Shown here one piece after another: positions 49,137-60,632 of a stretch of DNA of 64,000 nt (its first letter is position 1; each line of letters opens with the position of its first letter). Source of the DNA: Ancylostoma caninum (lineage: Eukaryota; Nematoda; Chromadorea; Rhabditida; Ancylostomatidae); the NCBI GenBank assembly GCA_037903475.1, contig JBAJFG010000052.1:62001-126000 (forward strand), in the 5' to 3' direction. The notes below the pieces were generated by a model, which saw nothing but the letters and a program-made list of their open reading frames with translations, was not told the DNA's origin and searched no databases. Made by a program: the position numbers and the translations under genes.

Positions 49137-50215
49137 GGATACGGGTCCACCGGTGGAGAAAGGGCCCGCCGTGGCCCAGTGGTGTGGGGTACGCCAAGAT
49201 ACGGGTCCACCGATGGAGAAAGGGCCTGTCGTGGCCAAGAACGGGTCCGCTGTAGCCAAGAACGGGTTCGCCGTAGCCAAGGACGGGTCCACCGTAGCCA
49301 AGTGGTGTGGTGAACACCAGGATATGCATCCGTCGACAGGAAACGGTCCGCGTGGCCCAGTAATGTGGGAACGCGAGGATGCGGGTCCGTTGACAGAGAA
49401 CGGGTCCGCGTGCCCCGGTGGTGTGGGGGACGTCAGGATACGGCTCCGCAGATGGAGAAAGGGTTCGCGTGGCCCAGTGGTGTGGGAACGCGAGGATGCG
49501 GGTCCGTTGACAGAGAACGGGTCCGCGTGGCCCAGTGGTGTGGGGGATGTCAGGAGACGGCTCCGCAGATGGAGAAAAGGTCCGCGTGGCCCACTGGTGT
49601 GGAGGACGTCAGGATAGGGCTCCGCAGATGGAGAAGGGGTCCGAACCGGCCCTACAGTGAGAAAATCGCGAGAACGCTGGTCCACCGATGGAGGGAGGAC
49701 CCGCCGTGGCCCAATGGTGTGGAAAACGTCAGGATACGGGTTCACTTTGATCCGATAGTGTTGAGAATGCCGGGATGCGAGCCCGCCCCTGGAGAACGGA
49801 TCCGGCTTGCCCTAACTGTGAGGAAGATGCCAGAATGCGGGCGCTCAGATGGAGGAAAGGCCCACCGTGGCCCAGTGGTGTGGGTAACACCAAGATACGG
49901 GTCCACCAATATAAGATTGGTCCGCTGTGACTCATTAAAGTGGAGAATACCAGGATACGGTTCAGCCGACGATGAACGGGTTCATTGTGGCCTAGTAGTG
50001 AAGATGACGCCATCGGCTTTCTTCCATCGGTGGACTCGTAACCGATGGAAGAAAGCACGCTGCGGTCCAGTAGTGTGGAAAACACTCGGATACGATTTCG
50101 CTTTTGTCCAAAAGTGTGGAGAAGGCAGGATACGGTTCCTCCAATGGAGAACGCATCTGCGTTGGCCCGGTAATGAGGAATACGCACGAATACGCCATAC
50201 GATGGAGAACGGACT
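49137..50215. repeat. 60-bp minisatellite, about 18 degenerate units
   Basis: The unit starts ATACGGGTCCACCGATGGAG and continues with a GGGCCCGCCGTGGCCCAGTG core. Two adjacent unit types alternate between 49378 and 49615 (GATGCGGGTCCGTTGACAGA, then ATACGGCTCCGCAGATGGAG), a small higher-order repeat. A 21-base sub-unit (AACGGGTCCGCTGTAGCCAAG) is expanded at about 49236-49302. Because the period is a multiple of three and the array is GC-rich, long open frames of 20-residue repeats exist on both strands; I do not call these genes. Confidence 0.9.
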
Positions 50216-50316
50216 TCTCATATTCAAACTCAACTCATAAGAAGGACTTCATGTTTGAGCCCATTTGAAGATTGGTTCTGCCTCTTCATGAATTTTCTTG
50301 AGGATTGGCAAGTGCG

Positions 50317-50385
50317 AAGCTTTTGCACATGTCCCAAGTGGCTGCCTTACCTCACTTTCTAGCGTCCCGAAGGGGCGCTAGTATA
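50317..50385. other. Hairpin-bearing end block, Helitron-3'-end-like
   Basis: A palindrome CTAGCG...CGCTAG (50359-50381) closes a block also present at 42255-42325 and partly at 40374-40402. It ends in CTAG followed by T. Helitrons end in a hairpin followed closely by CTRR, inserting between A and T, so a Helitron-like 3' end is possible. No RepHel protein is seen. Confidence 0.3.
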
Positions 50386-50639
50386 CATAAATAGAAATAT
50401 ACAAACTTTCAGTTTTACTATGCAGATCGAGAAATCTCCATCTTATTATTGTTTTTGCGAGAGTTTTCGAAGTTCAAACAGTCAAAACATTATTTTGGGA
50501 CACCCTCTAAACATTACGATCTATTCGGACCAGAGACAGAAGGAAATCTGGAGACGCAGTGTTGATTATGTTTCAGCTATTTGACCGACGATGCCTAGTA
50601 CCACAATGCTAGCAGCGACGCTACTACGGCATTTGCAAA

Positions 50640-51250
50640 CGAACTACTGAGACAAACCCACTCGGGTGCCGTGCACCTTCTTGGAATTTCCGTTAAAGCG
50701 AGCTCTGTGTTGCTTCGCGCGGAGCAGAAAGAAGTATAGCTCTCCATGCGGGGTAGAACTTCGCTAAGCGCCGAGCAGAAGGGAGATGGTTTTCGAGGGA
50801 CGCAGGTGACGAAAGACGCTCGCTCTGCGCGCGCGAGAACCAGGCCCCAGCACGGCTTGTTGTTGGGCAAGATGGGCTTCGTAAAGGGGTCGGAAAGCAA
50901 TAAGGGCTTCGTGCGGGGTTCGGAGCCGAGCCCCGGAACAAAATTTGGGGTGTTCGTTGGTCCACAGAAAAGGAATGCGTTGAAAAAGGCGATGAAAGAC
51001 GAAAAAGGCTTGCAAAAGAGCTGCTTGTAGCTTGAGCAGAGCTGTAATTGCGATCCAGATTGTGATGTTCGACTGGAGCAGATCATGTACAGGTTCCCAT
51101 AATTCGGAGGACTCAAACGATTCCTGCGCTGCGGAAACTGCACGGATTGAGCTGGTATCTTCAGTGAGATAAGAGCTAAGGGAACACTAGAAGTTTTTGA
51201 ATAAGACAATCTAAACTTATGTAAACTAAAAAAGTGTATGCTCACATTCT
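50640..51250. repeat. Dispersed repeat with GGGCTTCGTAAA core, copy 1
   Basis: Shares with 55850-56345, in the same orientation and order, CAGGCCCCAGCAC, GGGCAAG-TGGGCTTCGTAAA, A-GGGCTTCGT, GAGCTAAGGGAACACTA and TTGAA-----ACAATC. Partial copies in the opposite sense are at about 52.63-52.74 and 57.65-57.76 kb. A nearby block AAAAAAGTGTATGCTCA (51230-51246) recurs inverted at 56.57 and 56.74 kb. This is an unassigned repeat family concentrated at 50.6-57.8 kb. Confidence 0.65.
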
Positions 51251-51759
51251 GAGTCTGAGTGATTGCAGGACTCTCCCGTTAAGTCAAGACTTGACCAATA
51301 GAGACCAGATTTGAGGTGAAGAAGCGTCATGATACTCACAATAAATGTATGATGTCAGATCACAAAACTTATGTGAATCAAGAAATTGTATGCTCGGCAA
51401 AGGGGCCAGCCTATTTTCGACAGGCTGGCATAGAAGCTCAGCATGTCTGGAGCATAATTCTCCTATTCGAACGCATAAGTTTCCAACCTCCTACCACACA
51501 CCCGAACTAGTAGGTATGTGCTATCATACGCCGCACATCTTATCTTTTATCACCTCCTACCTTCTGAGTATTTCTCCTTTTACGCTCGCTCCAATGTACT
51601 ATCGCGGGCCGTTTAGTGGAGCGCTGCCGCGCTTCAAAGCAGAAAGCCGATCCAATCGACTCGCTGCGCGGGAACCCAAGTTGTTCAAACTTCTTTTTCA
51701 AGCTGACAAGCTTCTTTTCTAGTGTATCTTTTAGAGAAGTCTGTTGTTACTTTTAGAGG

Positions 51760-51983
51760 AGTCTGTCCGAAACGACGAGTCCGCCCACGCACGCGGGGTC
51801 CAGAGGCTGCCACGCTGGCCAGCACTCCATGTCATCATCTCTAATCTGCGTTTCACGTTTTATCGTTATCTTCACAAGGATTTGGCTGTGACGTGGATGA
51901 CGTGGCAGCTAACAGCATACGTCTCAGCCGCGGCGTCTCTCGATCCCCGCGTGCGTGGGCGGACTCTTCGTTTCGGGCAGGCT
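51760..51983. mobile_element. 224-bp terminal-inverted-repeat element
   Basis: The left end AGTCTGTCCGAAACGACGAG continues through TCCGCCCACGCACGCGGGG. It pairs with the complement at the right end, AGCCTGCCCGAAACGAAGAG on the minus strand, over about 36 bases with few mismatches. The interior is AT-rich without coding potential. No target duplication is evident. Confidence 0.75.
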
Positions 51984-52093
51984 GTACCGCATATTTGTAT
52001 GGTCATCTTTTTTTCTAATACCTCTTCAACATTCATGATAGCTGAAACCTGCAATTCAACATTCGAAAAGGCTGCATTTGGCTTTTAGGCCAC

Positions 52094-52633
52094 TCTACTC
52101 AGAACTTCGAAAACAAGTTGTCGGCCCAGCTTTCCCCAAAAACAACTTGCAAACAAGCTTTTAACTAGCAAATCGTTGTCGACAAGTTTGACGTCATCAT
52201 ACCACCTAGAACCAAGTTGTCGACAAGCTTTTCCCCCGACAACTTGTCGACAAGGAAGAGAAAAAACAAGTCGTCGACCAGCTTTTCCAAAAAACAACTT
52301 GCAAACAAGCTTTTGTCGGAAAAAGTTGTTGACAACCTTTTAGCTGAACAACCTGTCGACGAGAGAGAGTCATGTTCCCATACCCGCGTGACATACGATG
52401 CAACCATTGAGGACACCAGGGCAATGATTCCTATAGCACAGTTGTGAGAAAGCGTTTACTTCCTAATGAAGGACAGCTGTGCAAGCCTACACGTGCACAG
52501 GTCCTACCTTGAGCAATTTTGTAGTGTAGAGCTGACAGGTTGTCAGTGAAGGACGAGTCAAGAACAAGTTCACACGGTCAACCACCTGTCGCCAAATGCT
52601 TGTCGACAAGTTGTTTTTGGGGTTCTGAGTAGA
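52094..52633. mobile_element. Inverted-repeat element filled with AACTTGTCGACAAG repeats
   Basis: The ends TCTACTCAGAAC--C-AAAACA match in inverted orientation, followed at each side by CAA(C/G)TTGTCG. Between 52110 and 52370 the palindromic core ACTTGTCGACAAG (or the variant CTTGCAAACAAG) followed by CTTTT recurs six to seven times at 35-45-base spacing. Copies at 52580-52615 close the element. No coding potential. Confidence 0.7.
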
Positions 52634-53027
52634 TATTTTCAAAGGGGGCTTCGTAAAATCTGGATTTTTCAAAGGGGGCTCCGTTTCCGCTCCGACCCTA
52701 CAACAGGCTCGTGCTGGGGCCTGGCTGAACACATCCTCACCAGCAAGAAATGCGAAGCAACATCAGGGGGATTCCGCTGGTCGGTGCTGCGAACACATTT
52801 GGTTTCTAAAGGTGCAAAGCCAATCTGCTTTAGCCGCTGGCGCCCATTGAAAGGGAGGTCATAGCTGGCGTTTTTGCAAAAAAGATGGTCATGCACTATC
52901 CGTGCATTTAGGTGGTGAACCCTTCTCACGCAATGTTCAGAACTTGACCATCGCTCATTATGGACCGGTTGTGACGTCATCACTAGGTGTGCGCATCGAG
53001 TTCGCTGGGGGCGCGCGCCGATCTCGG

Positions 53028-53132
53028 TCGCTCGGCGCGCGCCACAATATCGCTGGCCGCGCGCTCCAATCTCGCTAGTCCCGAGACTTTACCCGCGCGG
53101 CCAGCGAGATTGTCGCGCGCGCCGAGCGAGCG
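53028..53132. repeat. GC-rich palindrome, arms of about 37 bases
   Basis: Left arm TCGCTCGGCGCGCGCCACAA...GGCCGCGCG (53028-53063) pairs with 53094-53132. The arms and loop consist of repeated GCGCGC and TCTCGCT modules and are extremely CpG-rich compared with the surroundings. It lies just 3' of the second CAP gene. Confidence 0.85.
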
Positions 53133-53390
53133 TTTGCCTGAGCAACCACATTTGGTCCCACGTGGCGCCTCATATTGTGGTGCCCAAAATCGGATTTCGC
53201 AGGGGTGTTAAGTGGCCATGACGAGCACTTTTTTGGGCACTCCCCACCAGCTGCACCTACGCAGATTCCATCCCGACCTCTTGATTATGGGCTTAACATC
53301 ATGAAGAAGCATGTTTTTAGAATGGTGAAGGAGGTGCCTCTATTCAAAGACAAGCAAAGGACAACAAAAACACCATTCCAGGAAACTCAC

Positions 53391-55528
53391 TCTAGATTAT
53401 ATATGCATGAAATGTGTATATCGCCACCATTGCAGTTTTCCTTGTAACCGCACCCAAATCGTAAAGTTTTCGCGTGAGCCATCTGAAAGAAAAATCACGA
53501 CAATGAATCTTAGCTCTCCTACAAGTTTATTTTTTCCGACAAGAACTCTATTCCTCCTTTCGTGCAGTGCTTATTTGCAACCATAACTCACGTTTGCAAA
53601 CGAATAGAGACGAGGATCATCGTAATCCGAAATATTATTTAGTCCATAATATGTTTGTGGACCCTTCCAAACACCAACCGCTGTGTTCAAACGAGGGACC
53701 TTTCCTGCGGGCATATTCGCAGTAGGGAGCCTGAACGGAAAAATTGCATGTGCATTGAATTAGATAAGTTCTTCAATCGTAAGATTTCCTGCAGGCCGCT
53801 AAAATTCCAAAAATGCACCTGTGCTTCTCTCTAGAAGAAAAATCAAGTTGAAGAATTGTAAACGTCTGCTGTCCTTGAGATCATACATCTCAACAGTATT
53901 GGAATTTCTGCAGAAATATGTATGCTCATTTTGAGGAGCGTTCCATAGCGCTTCTACTGGTACATGACTTGCTCAGTATCCATCAACTTCCGATTTTCAA
54001 AAAAAAAACTTGGAAGATGAAAAGTCAAGATTGTGGATTTTTTCTCCATGTTACGCCGATAGAATTTCACCAAGTTCTAAGTAATGCTCTAAGGAAAAAT
54101 TTGTCTTGCCACTTAGCCATATCCGTGCAAAAACCGACTCTTCGAAAATAATGGGGTAACTGAAGAGAAGCGAATCATTCCTTCCACTGCTTCCATTTCC
54201 AGACTTGTAAATGGATGTCCTTCAAGTCACCGTTTCATAGCCAAGGCTTGACACTACCAGGATATTATATGTTTTCTCGACCAATCATTCGCCACTCACC
54301 AGCAGTCAAGACACTTCAAAATGTCTTTCTTGCTTCCAACAAAACCCCCAAAATTCTTCTATGAATATTCAACTCGATTTTTTTATTGAATGCCGAAAAG
54401 GTTTTAAGGACTCAGCGTTCTGCGAAGTTTGAAATTATTAGACTGTTGCTTAGAAGATTTTGAAAGGAAGTTTTAAATAGCTTAATCCTTGTGCACTTTC
54501 TGCTCCCAAAGTACATATGTCTGCGATGCTCAATAATTTTTTCTACAGCCGCAGTAATCTGTCTTCGTGTTGTTTCTGCTCATTGATCAGAGGTCGCTCC
54601 ATTTCTGATCGACTATAACTCTATTAAAAACACTGAATTCCAAAATTTTATATGGGAATGCTAGAAGACTTTCTGTTTGTTTAGAATTTAAGGGCAGATT
54701 TCGATTTTGTTCAATAAAATTAGATTACAAAACAGAAATTCGTGGGCTGCTTCTCGCTAGATACACATTTTTGAGCAGTATGCATACGTTTGCTTGAATA
54801 AAACGTTCTAATTTCTGGGAATTCTGAGGAAATCTCGTGAAACTTTGCAAACTAATATGAAAGGCTTCGCCCTACATGATGCTCCCAAAACTGTACAGAA
54901 ATATGCAACAGCCGAGCAGAGGCCGGAAACTTTTTGATACCCCTGTATATCAGTGGTGGACGCCGAAAGCGGGAGAGAGGGGGGAACTCGGAGGAAAAGG
55001 GTGCTGTTTTGGTTGGAAGTCAGCGTGGCAACTGTGTGCGCTGTCCTAGTCTGTAAGTGCATATATAATTGCCGCCTCTTCACAGGCGGAAACTTTGCAA
55101 AATGGGGATGACACTTCGGATATCTTACCTCAGAACCATGGAATAGTGTATCTGTATATCTGTATTCGATTCAAGTTAGTACCAGAAGAACAATTTTTAT
55201 TTTTAAATTTAAAAATTTTTACTCACACCAAAAAGTTCTGCCCGTACTGCTCTAATAATGTAGCATGTCCACTACATTTCTCAACTTCTTCTTTGACCAT
55301 GCCCTCCATATTGCAGTCGTATTGCTAAAGTAAGAGTCATCTGAAATCAAATAAAACAACACTACATATAATGATGAGATCCCACCAGCTGGTACATGTT
55401 TTTCGCTTGCGGCAATGTTCCTTGGTGGTTCGGTTGATTGCCTTCGGCAATCGTCTTTCTCAATGTGTTATGTGCATCGATAAGAGCCTGTCTTTCGGCA
55501 TCAGTAAAATAATTCTGGTCGTTACATA
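53391..55528 (-). CDS. Divergent CAP domain (SCP/TAPS) gene, first and last exons not found
   Basis: Exons in transcript order: 55528-55386, 55324-55227, 53730-53592, 53482-53391, all in phase with canonical GT donors and TTTCAG or TTTAG acceptors. They give about 156 residues: CNDQNYFTDAERQALIDAHN, LRKTIAEG, LPQAKNMYQLQYDCNMEGMV, CSGHATLLEQYGQNFLV, LYSFANMAHAKTLRFGCGY, HISCIYNL. This is the CAP fold from N-terminal Cys to the last strand. The His of AHN is present, GEN is GQN, and the H-FTQ block is FANMAHA, so two of the four classical cavity residues differ. A signal-peptide exon upstream and a short last exon downstream must exist in a working gene. I could not find either; repeats crowd both sides. 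Introns are 61, 1496 and 109 bases. It is probably secreted; the function is unknown. Confidence 0.85.
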
Positions 55529-55849
55529 CTGAAATTCGCGTTCAGTTCGATTAAGTTCTAATTGCATGGAGGTTAATACAGATCGTTTTTGTACACTGTA
55601 GTTGATGGTCACAACCTTGACAATTTCACTCTGAGAGTTGACATCTCAGAGATTCCGGGACAGCGAACGCAGACCGAACGCAAGCCGAACACTTTTCAAC
55701 AGCAGTTACACCGCGAGGTGAAAGCTTATTTTGTCGCCCTACGAGCTGCGTTCGCCTCTAGAAGGCTGTGTTTCGGGGGCGATGAACTGGTTTGTATGTC
55801 TCAAATCTAGGATCGCAGCTCAATCTGGGCACAGGGCTGTGTTCGTACT

Positions 55850-56345
55850 GCAGACTTGGGCAAGTGGATGCTTACCCAAGCTCATCCAAAAATAATAGTT
55901 ATTGCACTGGGCCACGGTCAGGCCCCAGCACAGGTCTACCCGGGGGCAAGCTGGGCTTCGTAAAAGGGCCGAAAGGCAAAGGGGGCTTCGTACTGAAAAG
56001 GTTGCGTTTGTTACTTCTAAGGGAAGCATCACGTTCATCAGGCGAGGTAGGGGCATTAAAGAAGTTAAGTGACCTCATCATTGAGCGTGCTCGTGCTTTG
56101 AGCGGCGCAACAGGGGCAACCGATGCCGAAAAATGGCCTGCAACGAGGCTGTTCGCTCTTTGAGCGGCCAGGCGACTGTCCGGTCCAAGTATTCCTATTG
56201 GAGCACATATTCTACATACACCGTAGAATTTAAGTATTCCTGCACAGTCTAAACGCAACCAAATGACATGATATCTTCACTAACAGAAGAACTAAGGGAA
56301 CACTACAACTGTTTGAACGGACGATCAAAACTTATCTACCGCACG
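55850..56345. repeat. Dispersed repeat with GGGCTTCGTAAA core, copy 2
   Basis: The second copy of the 50640-51250 repeat, same strand and order: CAGGCCCCAGCACAGG, GGGCAAGCTGGGCTTCGTAA, AGGGGGCTTCGTA, then ATCTTCACTAACAGAAGAAC and TAAGGGAACACTA. In the plus frame both copies read a GK(M/L)GFVKG segment followed by GFV, which may be chance conservation of the repeat. Confidence 0.65.
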
Positions 56346-56982
56346 AAAGATATACGCGAAAAACCCTTTTCCGGAAATTTCGTGGAGCTGCTGCGAAGTC
56401 CAGACTTTAAGATTGGGCTCGAAAATTGGAGTATGGTGAGATCTAAGGGGGCAATGCAACTGTATGCTCAGTGTTGCCAGAACGATGTACGGCGCGAAAA
56501 ATATATGTGAGGGAGACCTCAGGTCGCCCTCCAGGTCGCCCAGGGCGACCTAAATCACAAACTGAGCATACACTTTTTTAGTTCACATAATTTTTGGACT
56601 TTTGTAGCATACGCTTTTTCTCCAAGGTCCGCTTCATCGTTCAAGCACCTGATGGATTCGATCCATGAAGTATGGGATTCGTGCGAGTTCTCGGAGTGTT
56701 GCTAACTTGAGGTAATTTGGCGTTCAAAATAAATGATGAGCATACACTTTTTTATTTCACATAGTTTTTGGGCTTTCGCAGTGAACACTTGTAGCACTCC
56801 TTTAGTTCTTTTGTTACTGAAGAAATCAAATCATTCCGTTGCGTTTACATTGCGCATTAATCCTTGGAATCCTACGGAGGCCAAGCCTGTAGAATATGTG
56901 CTCCAATCGAACGACGCAGCGGACTAGTTCCAACGCGTTCTCCCTTGTAACAAGAATCACCTGTTCATCTTCACTGGTTTAT

Positions 56983-57440
56983 AGGGTAATTTACACCAGC
57001 TGCGTGCGTCAGACGCACGCATCAACTTGCGAAGGATCGTCCGTGAGGACCGTTCGACATGTACATCCTCAATGAAAAGAATGTACGGCCGCCTCGAGGC
57101 CGTAAGGCGGTATTTATGGTTGATGCGCGTCAAATTTGACGCGGCGATGCACAATACAAAACGAAGAGGAGAAGAGAATGCGCGGCAGGATGCGAATGTT
57201 CCTGGCTTTACCGCGAACAAACTAATCTTTTTAATCTTTCTAATCTTTCTAATCTTCGCCGCATCGACACATCGCGAAAACTTCGTGAAATTTCAGGCCG
57301 ACGCGTCAGATTTGACGCTCATCAACCATAATAGCGTCTAAACGCGTGCCCCTGAGTCGCGTCAGCGATGCGACTGGCCCTATCCTTCATCATATAGACG
57401 CACGCGCGTCAAACGCACGCATCTGGTATAAATTGCCCTT
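56983..57440. mobile_element. 458-bp terminal-inverted-repeat element
   Basis: The ends AGGGTAATTTACACCAGCTG and, inverted, AAGGGCAATTTATACCAGAT match over about 35 bases, running into CGTGCGT--GACGC. The interior has several GACGCGTCA-AT-TGACGC-type palindromic modules and a short (TAATCTTTC)3 array at about 57226-57254. There is a 104-codon open frame (57027-57341) with no recognised motif. Confidence 0.75.
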
Positions 57441-57499
57441 TGGTCTGCCCAACTTTTTAATCCGTTCCTTTTCGGATTGAAGGTTTTTTCTTCAAATCT

Positions 57500-60100
57500 A
57501 TGCCTTTTTCAATTTTTTTTTGCTTCAGAATCAGAATGTTATGCCTTTACGTCCCTCGGATTGTAGTTTGCACTATGAACTCGTGCCCCACCATGAGCTG
57601 TTCCCCGGAACTCCTATTTTCAGAGTGGGTTAACGTTTTCCTTTCGTTTGCATGTTCAAAGGGGGCTTCGTAAAATTTTGGTTTTTCAGAGGGCCTTCGT
57701 TTTGATTCAGGCCCGGGGAAGACCTCATGCCGGGGCCTGGCCACGGTTTTACGCTGGCTTCAGCCAGCCTGACGAGTCTCGCTCGGCTCCCCTTGTATCC
57801 GCCGGAGCGGAGACACGACTAAACTTTGATGCTCAACCAGCGGCTTATATACACCTCCCCGGGGCGTGTCGCCACGTGGCAAGGAGTAGGTAGAACGCAG
57901 GTTGAACTGCACCACAATTCATCGGGCAAAAAACGCAGCCGAAACAAGGCGTTTGCTGCTCTTAGTAGACGGAATGCAGCAGTTCTTATTCTTGCAGCAA
58001 TGTCTGCCTTCCATCTCTTGGGGGTGTGGCTTGCCAGGTTGTGCTGCGTTTGCCCTATCCAGTTATCTGAGATATCAGAGCGAAAGTTGCATCGGCGCCC
58101 TGCTCTCGTGCATTGCCCCACGCTCAGCTCTACGCTGATAGTGTCCCAGCATATTTTTCGCTAAATACTTTGGTAATCTCTCGAAACTGTAAGTTGTGCA
58201 GTTGTCACTGATCTCCACAGTGGAATTTCCTATATAACAACACAAAAACGAAAAATTTCATCAAAAACTCACCGAAAAATCAATTTTTAAAGCTCAGACA
58301 GAGGGATTTGCGTCCCTTAAAGTTTCGCAGCAATTTTGAGGAATCGTGAGCTGTCTCCAACATGTTCGCTTAGCACTTTCCCGAGTTCTCTACACGCATA
58401 GTCTTCAAAAAATTTGCTTTGGCTAAACTCTGTTAAAAGTGAGTCCTTGAAAAAATTCTACAAAACTTTTGCACTAACCTATGTTTTACTACCGGAAGGC
58501 GAATTTCTAAGAGAACCAAATAAAAACAGTGAAACAAGAATCATAACCGACTTCGGCCGGATGCGCACATAGTTACGGTTTCCATAATTTTCATTTCATA
58601 TTGCCTTAGACATTCTTCTGAGCTGCAGCACATTCCAGCTAGTCCTCTTTGATTCATTTCTTCTTGAAAAAAGAAATACTTCACTGCTAAGCTACCCTGG
58701 CGGGAGGCTGCTAAGCCATATTATTTAACTTGAATAACCTCACTGGAAGTGAATATGTTTACGCATCTGTGCTACGTTCGAAAAGATTGACATGACGACC
58801 CATTAGTAGAATGACTGCCGGGCCGGCGTGCTAACCGGGTTGACTTTGTGATTGAATGAAAATTAAATTCGATCACAAAGTATTTAAGTTCTGTCCAGTA
58901 GAATAGGGCGAATCTAAGGCGGAACAATATCGCCTACTTTAAATAGGTACATGTGAGATGAAGCAATCCTAATTGGTCATTGATTCAAGGTTATCTATTA
59001 TTTCTGGCCATCTCTCCCATTTTTTTCTGAACTTAATTGCCACAGCTGAACACTAAATTGACGACTCACTTGAGGCAGAGACGAGCGAAGGACCATACAG
59101 TAGAAGGAGGAAATGCTGTAAAACGCATTTGTTATTTTGAGCAATAAAGAAAGACTTTAGGTATAATGAGTTCACGCGAACCAACTCACACTAATGTGCA
59201 CGGGCGACATACTGGTCTAGTCAACTGATTCTAGAGATGTCTATCCTTTTATACTATCGACACGTTGAATTTGCACAGCACTATTTGAATCTGCACGTGC
59301 ACTTACCGTGTATTTGTGACATTTTTCTTTATCCAAAAATATTTCGTATGCTGGACTATTACGTTTCTTTTTTCAATTTTCAATCTGCTCTAGAGTTTCC
59401 AATCAGAGGATTCAAATTGGCTAGTTTCACAGCGAAAGCAATATTGTGGCACTGTCATGTGTTGATACAGGCACGAATATGCGCTATAGACTCCTACCTT
59501 CATCATTTGGTCCATCAGTCTAACCGCCTTTTGTGCTCGTACTAATTTTAGGAAAAAGTGATCAGATCTGGGATCAATTCCACTCTAGAAGCAGATTAAT
59601 TGGCGCACTCAAAATACATCCAAATACATACTAGAGGAACCTATTAAAACATTTTATTGTGATGACCTTTTCATGAAAACTGCACTACATCATGCTTCTA
59701 ACACTGAGTTCCTAGCTTTTGATAACAATTATGTGTTCAGCTCTATGATTAATCGAGAAGTAATCCCTTAAAACAATGACATGCTTCCATTTTCTTGAGC
59801 ATGCATGAGTTTCATGGAGCTTTCGAGATATGTATTAGGATTTGTGAGTATCCGCATTCAGTTTTTGTACCGTACGATTTGTACCGTAAGTGGGCGATGA
59901 GAAGGATGATTAATAAAGTTGTCGGAGCAGCTTTTACGATAGCTACTGGTCGAGTATATGTACACAGTGCTTTTCATAATTGTAGGACACTCCCCAGCTT
60001 TTACACCCCCCGCTTTTCCGGAGGCCACAGAATTTTCTCCTGGTACCATCGTGATCAGCAGTTAAATAGCCAGGGTACGGTATCTTTGAGCTCACGGTGG
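57500..60100. other. No gene recognised
   Basis: 57.65-57.76 kb holds a partial GGGCTTCGTAAA repeat. 57.75-58.15 kb is GC-rich and open on the plus strand for 112 codons without motifs. 58.2-60.1 kb is AT-rich with scattered short frames. A plus frame at 59237-59545 is rich in Y, F, H and L but has no start context or splice support. Confidence 0.4.
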
Positions 60101-60115
60101 CAACCCTACATTATA

Positions 60116-60528
60116 AAAGGCAGCACTCACGGGAATTTTCACTTCTGAAACGAGTCGCTTATCGTGTAGCCGGCCCCTGGACAATAGCAACGGTGAGTTG
60201 GACACCTTCAATGGCCGCTAACCTGCGAAGATACTGCCGTGGACACACCTGCCGCTCTGGACATTAGGGTTCCGTCGCGCCAACAAACGGCGTTGACAGG
60301 GTGTGCGCATGTGGTTCAGCGGGGCTTGTTCATGAAATTCGTACCACTTGCAGGGTTCCGTGGCGGGACCCATCACGGAACACTCGTCCGCGCTGTGGAC
60401 ACACATGAAATACCGCCATCATTTTCTGTGTTTTTCGCGTGTTTCACGCTACTTCATCGTTGTCAATGAGTTCATCGTCCCTAAAACCCGATGTACCGCG
60501 AAATCTTCAGCCCAAAAATTTCCGTGAG
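60116..60528. mobile_element. Terminal-inverted-repeat element, copy 2 (right tip missing)
   Basis: It matches 1550-1970 along its whole length, starting AAAGGCAGCACTCACGGGAA. It stops at TTTCCGTGAG, so about 10 bases of the right terminal repeat are absent. The flanks ACATTAT at 60108-60114 and 60532-60538 could be a short target duplication. Confidence 0.7.
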
Positions 60529-60632
60529 AAAACATTATCAGAAGCGTGATAATTGATGAAATAAATTATTGTGCGACACATGTAGGGTTACCGCAAACAG
60601 AGAGAGCGGAGTCTACTGTGTGTCGTCGATCA

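Noticed and set aside
49122..50240. Open frames of 207 (minus) and 291 (plus) codons
   Set aside because: They are by-products of a GC-rich minisatellite whose 60-base period is a multiple of three.
50595..51245. 216-codon minus-strand open frame
   Set aside because: It overlaps the GGGCTTCGTAAA repeat, has no motif, and the other strand is equally open.
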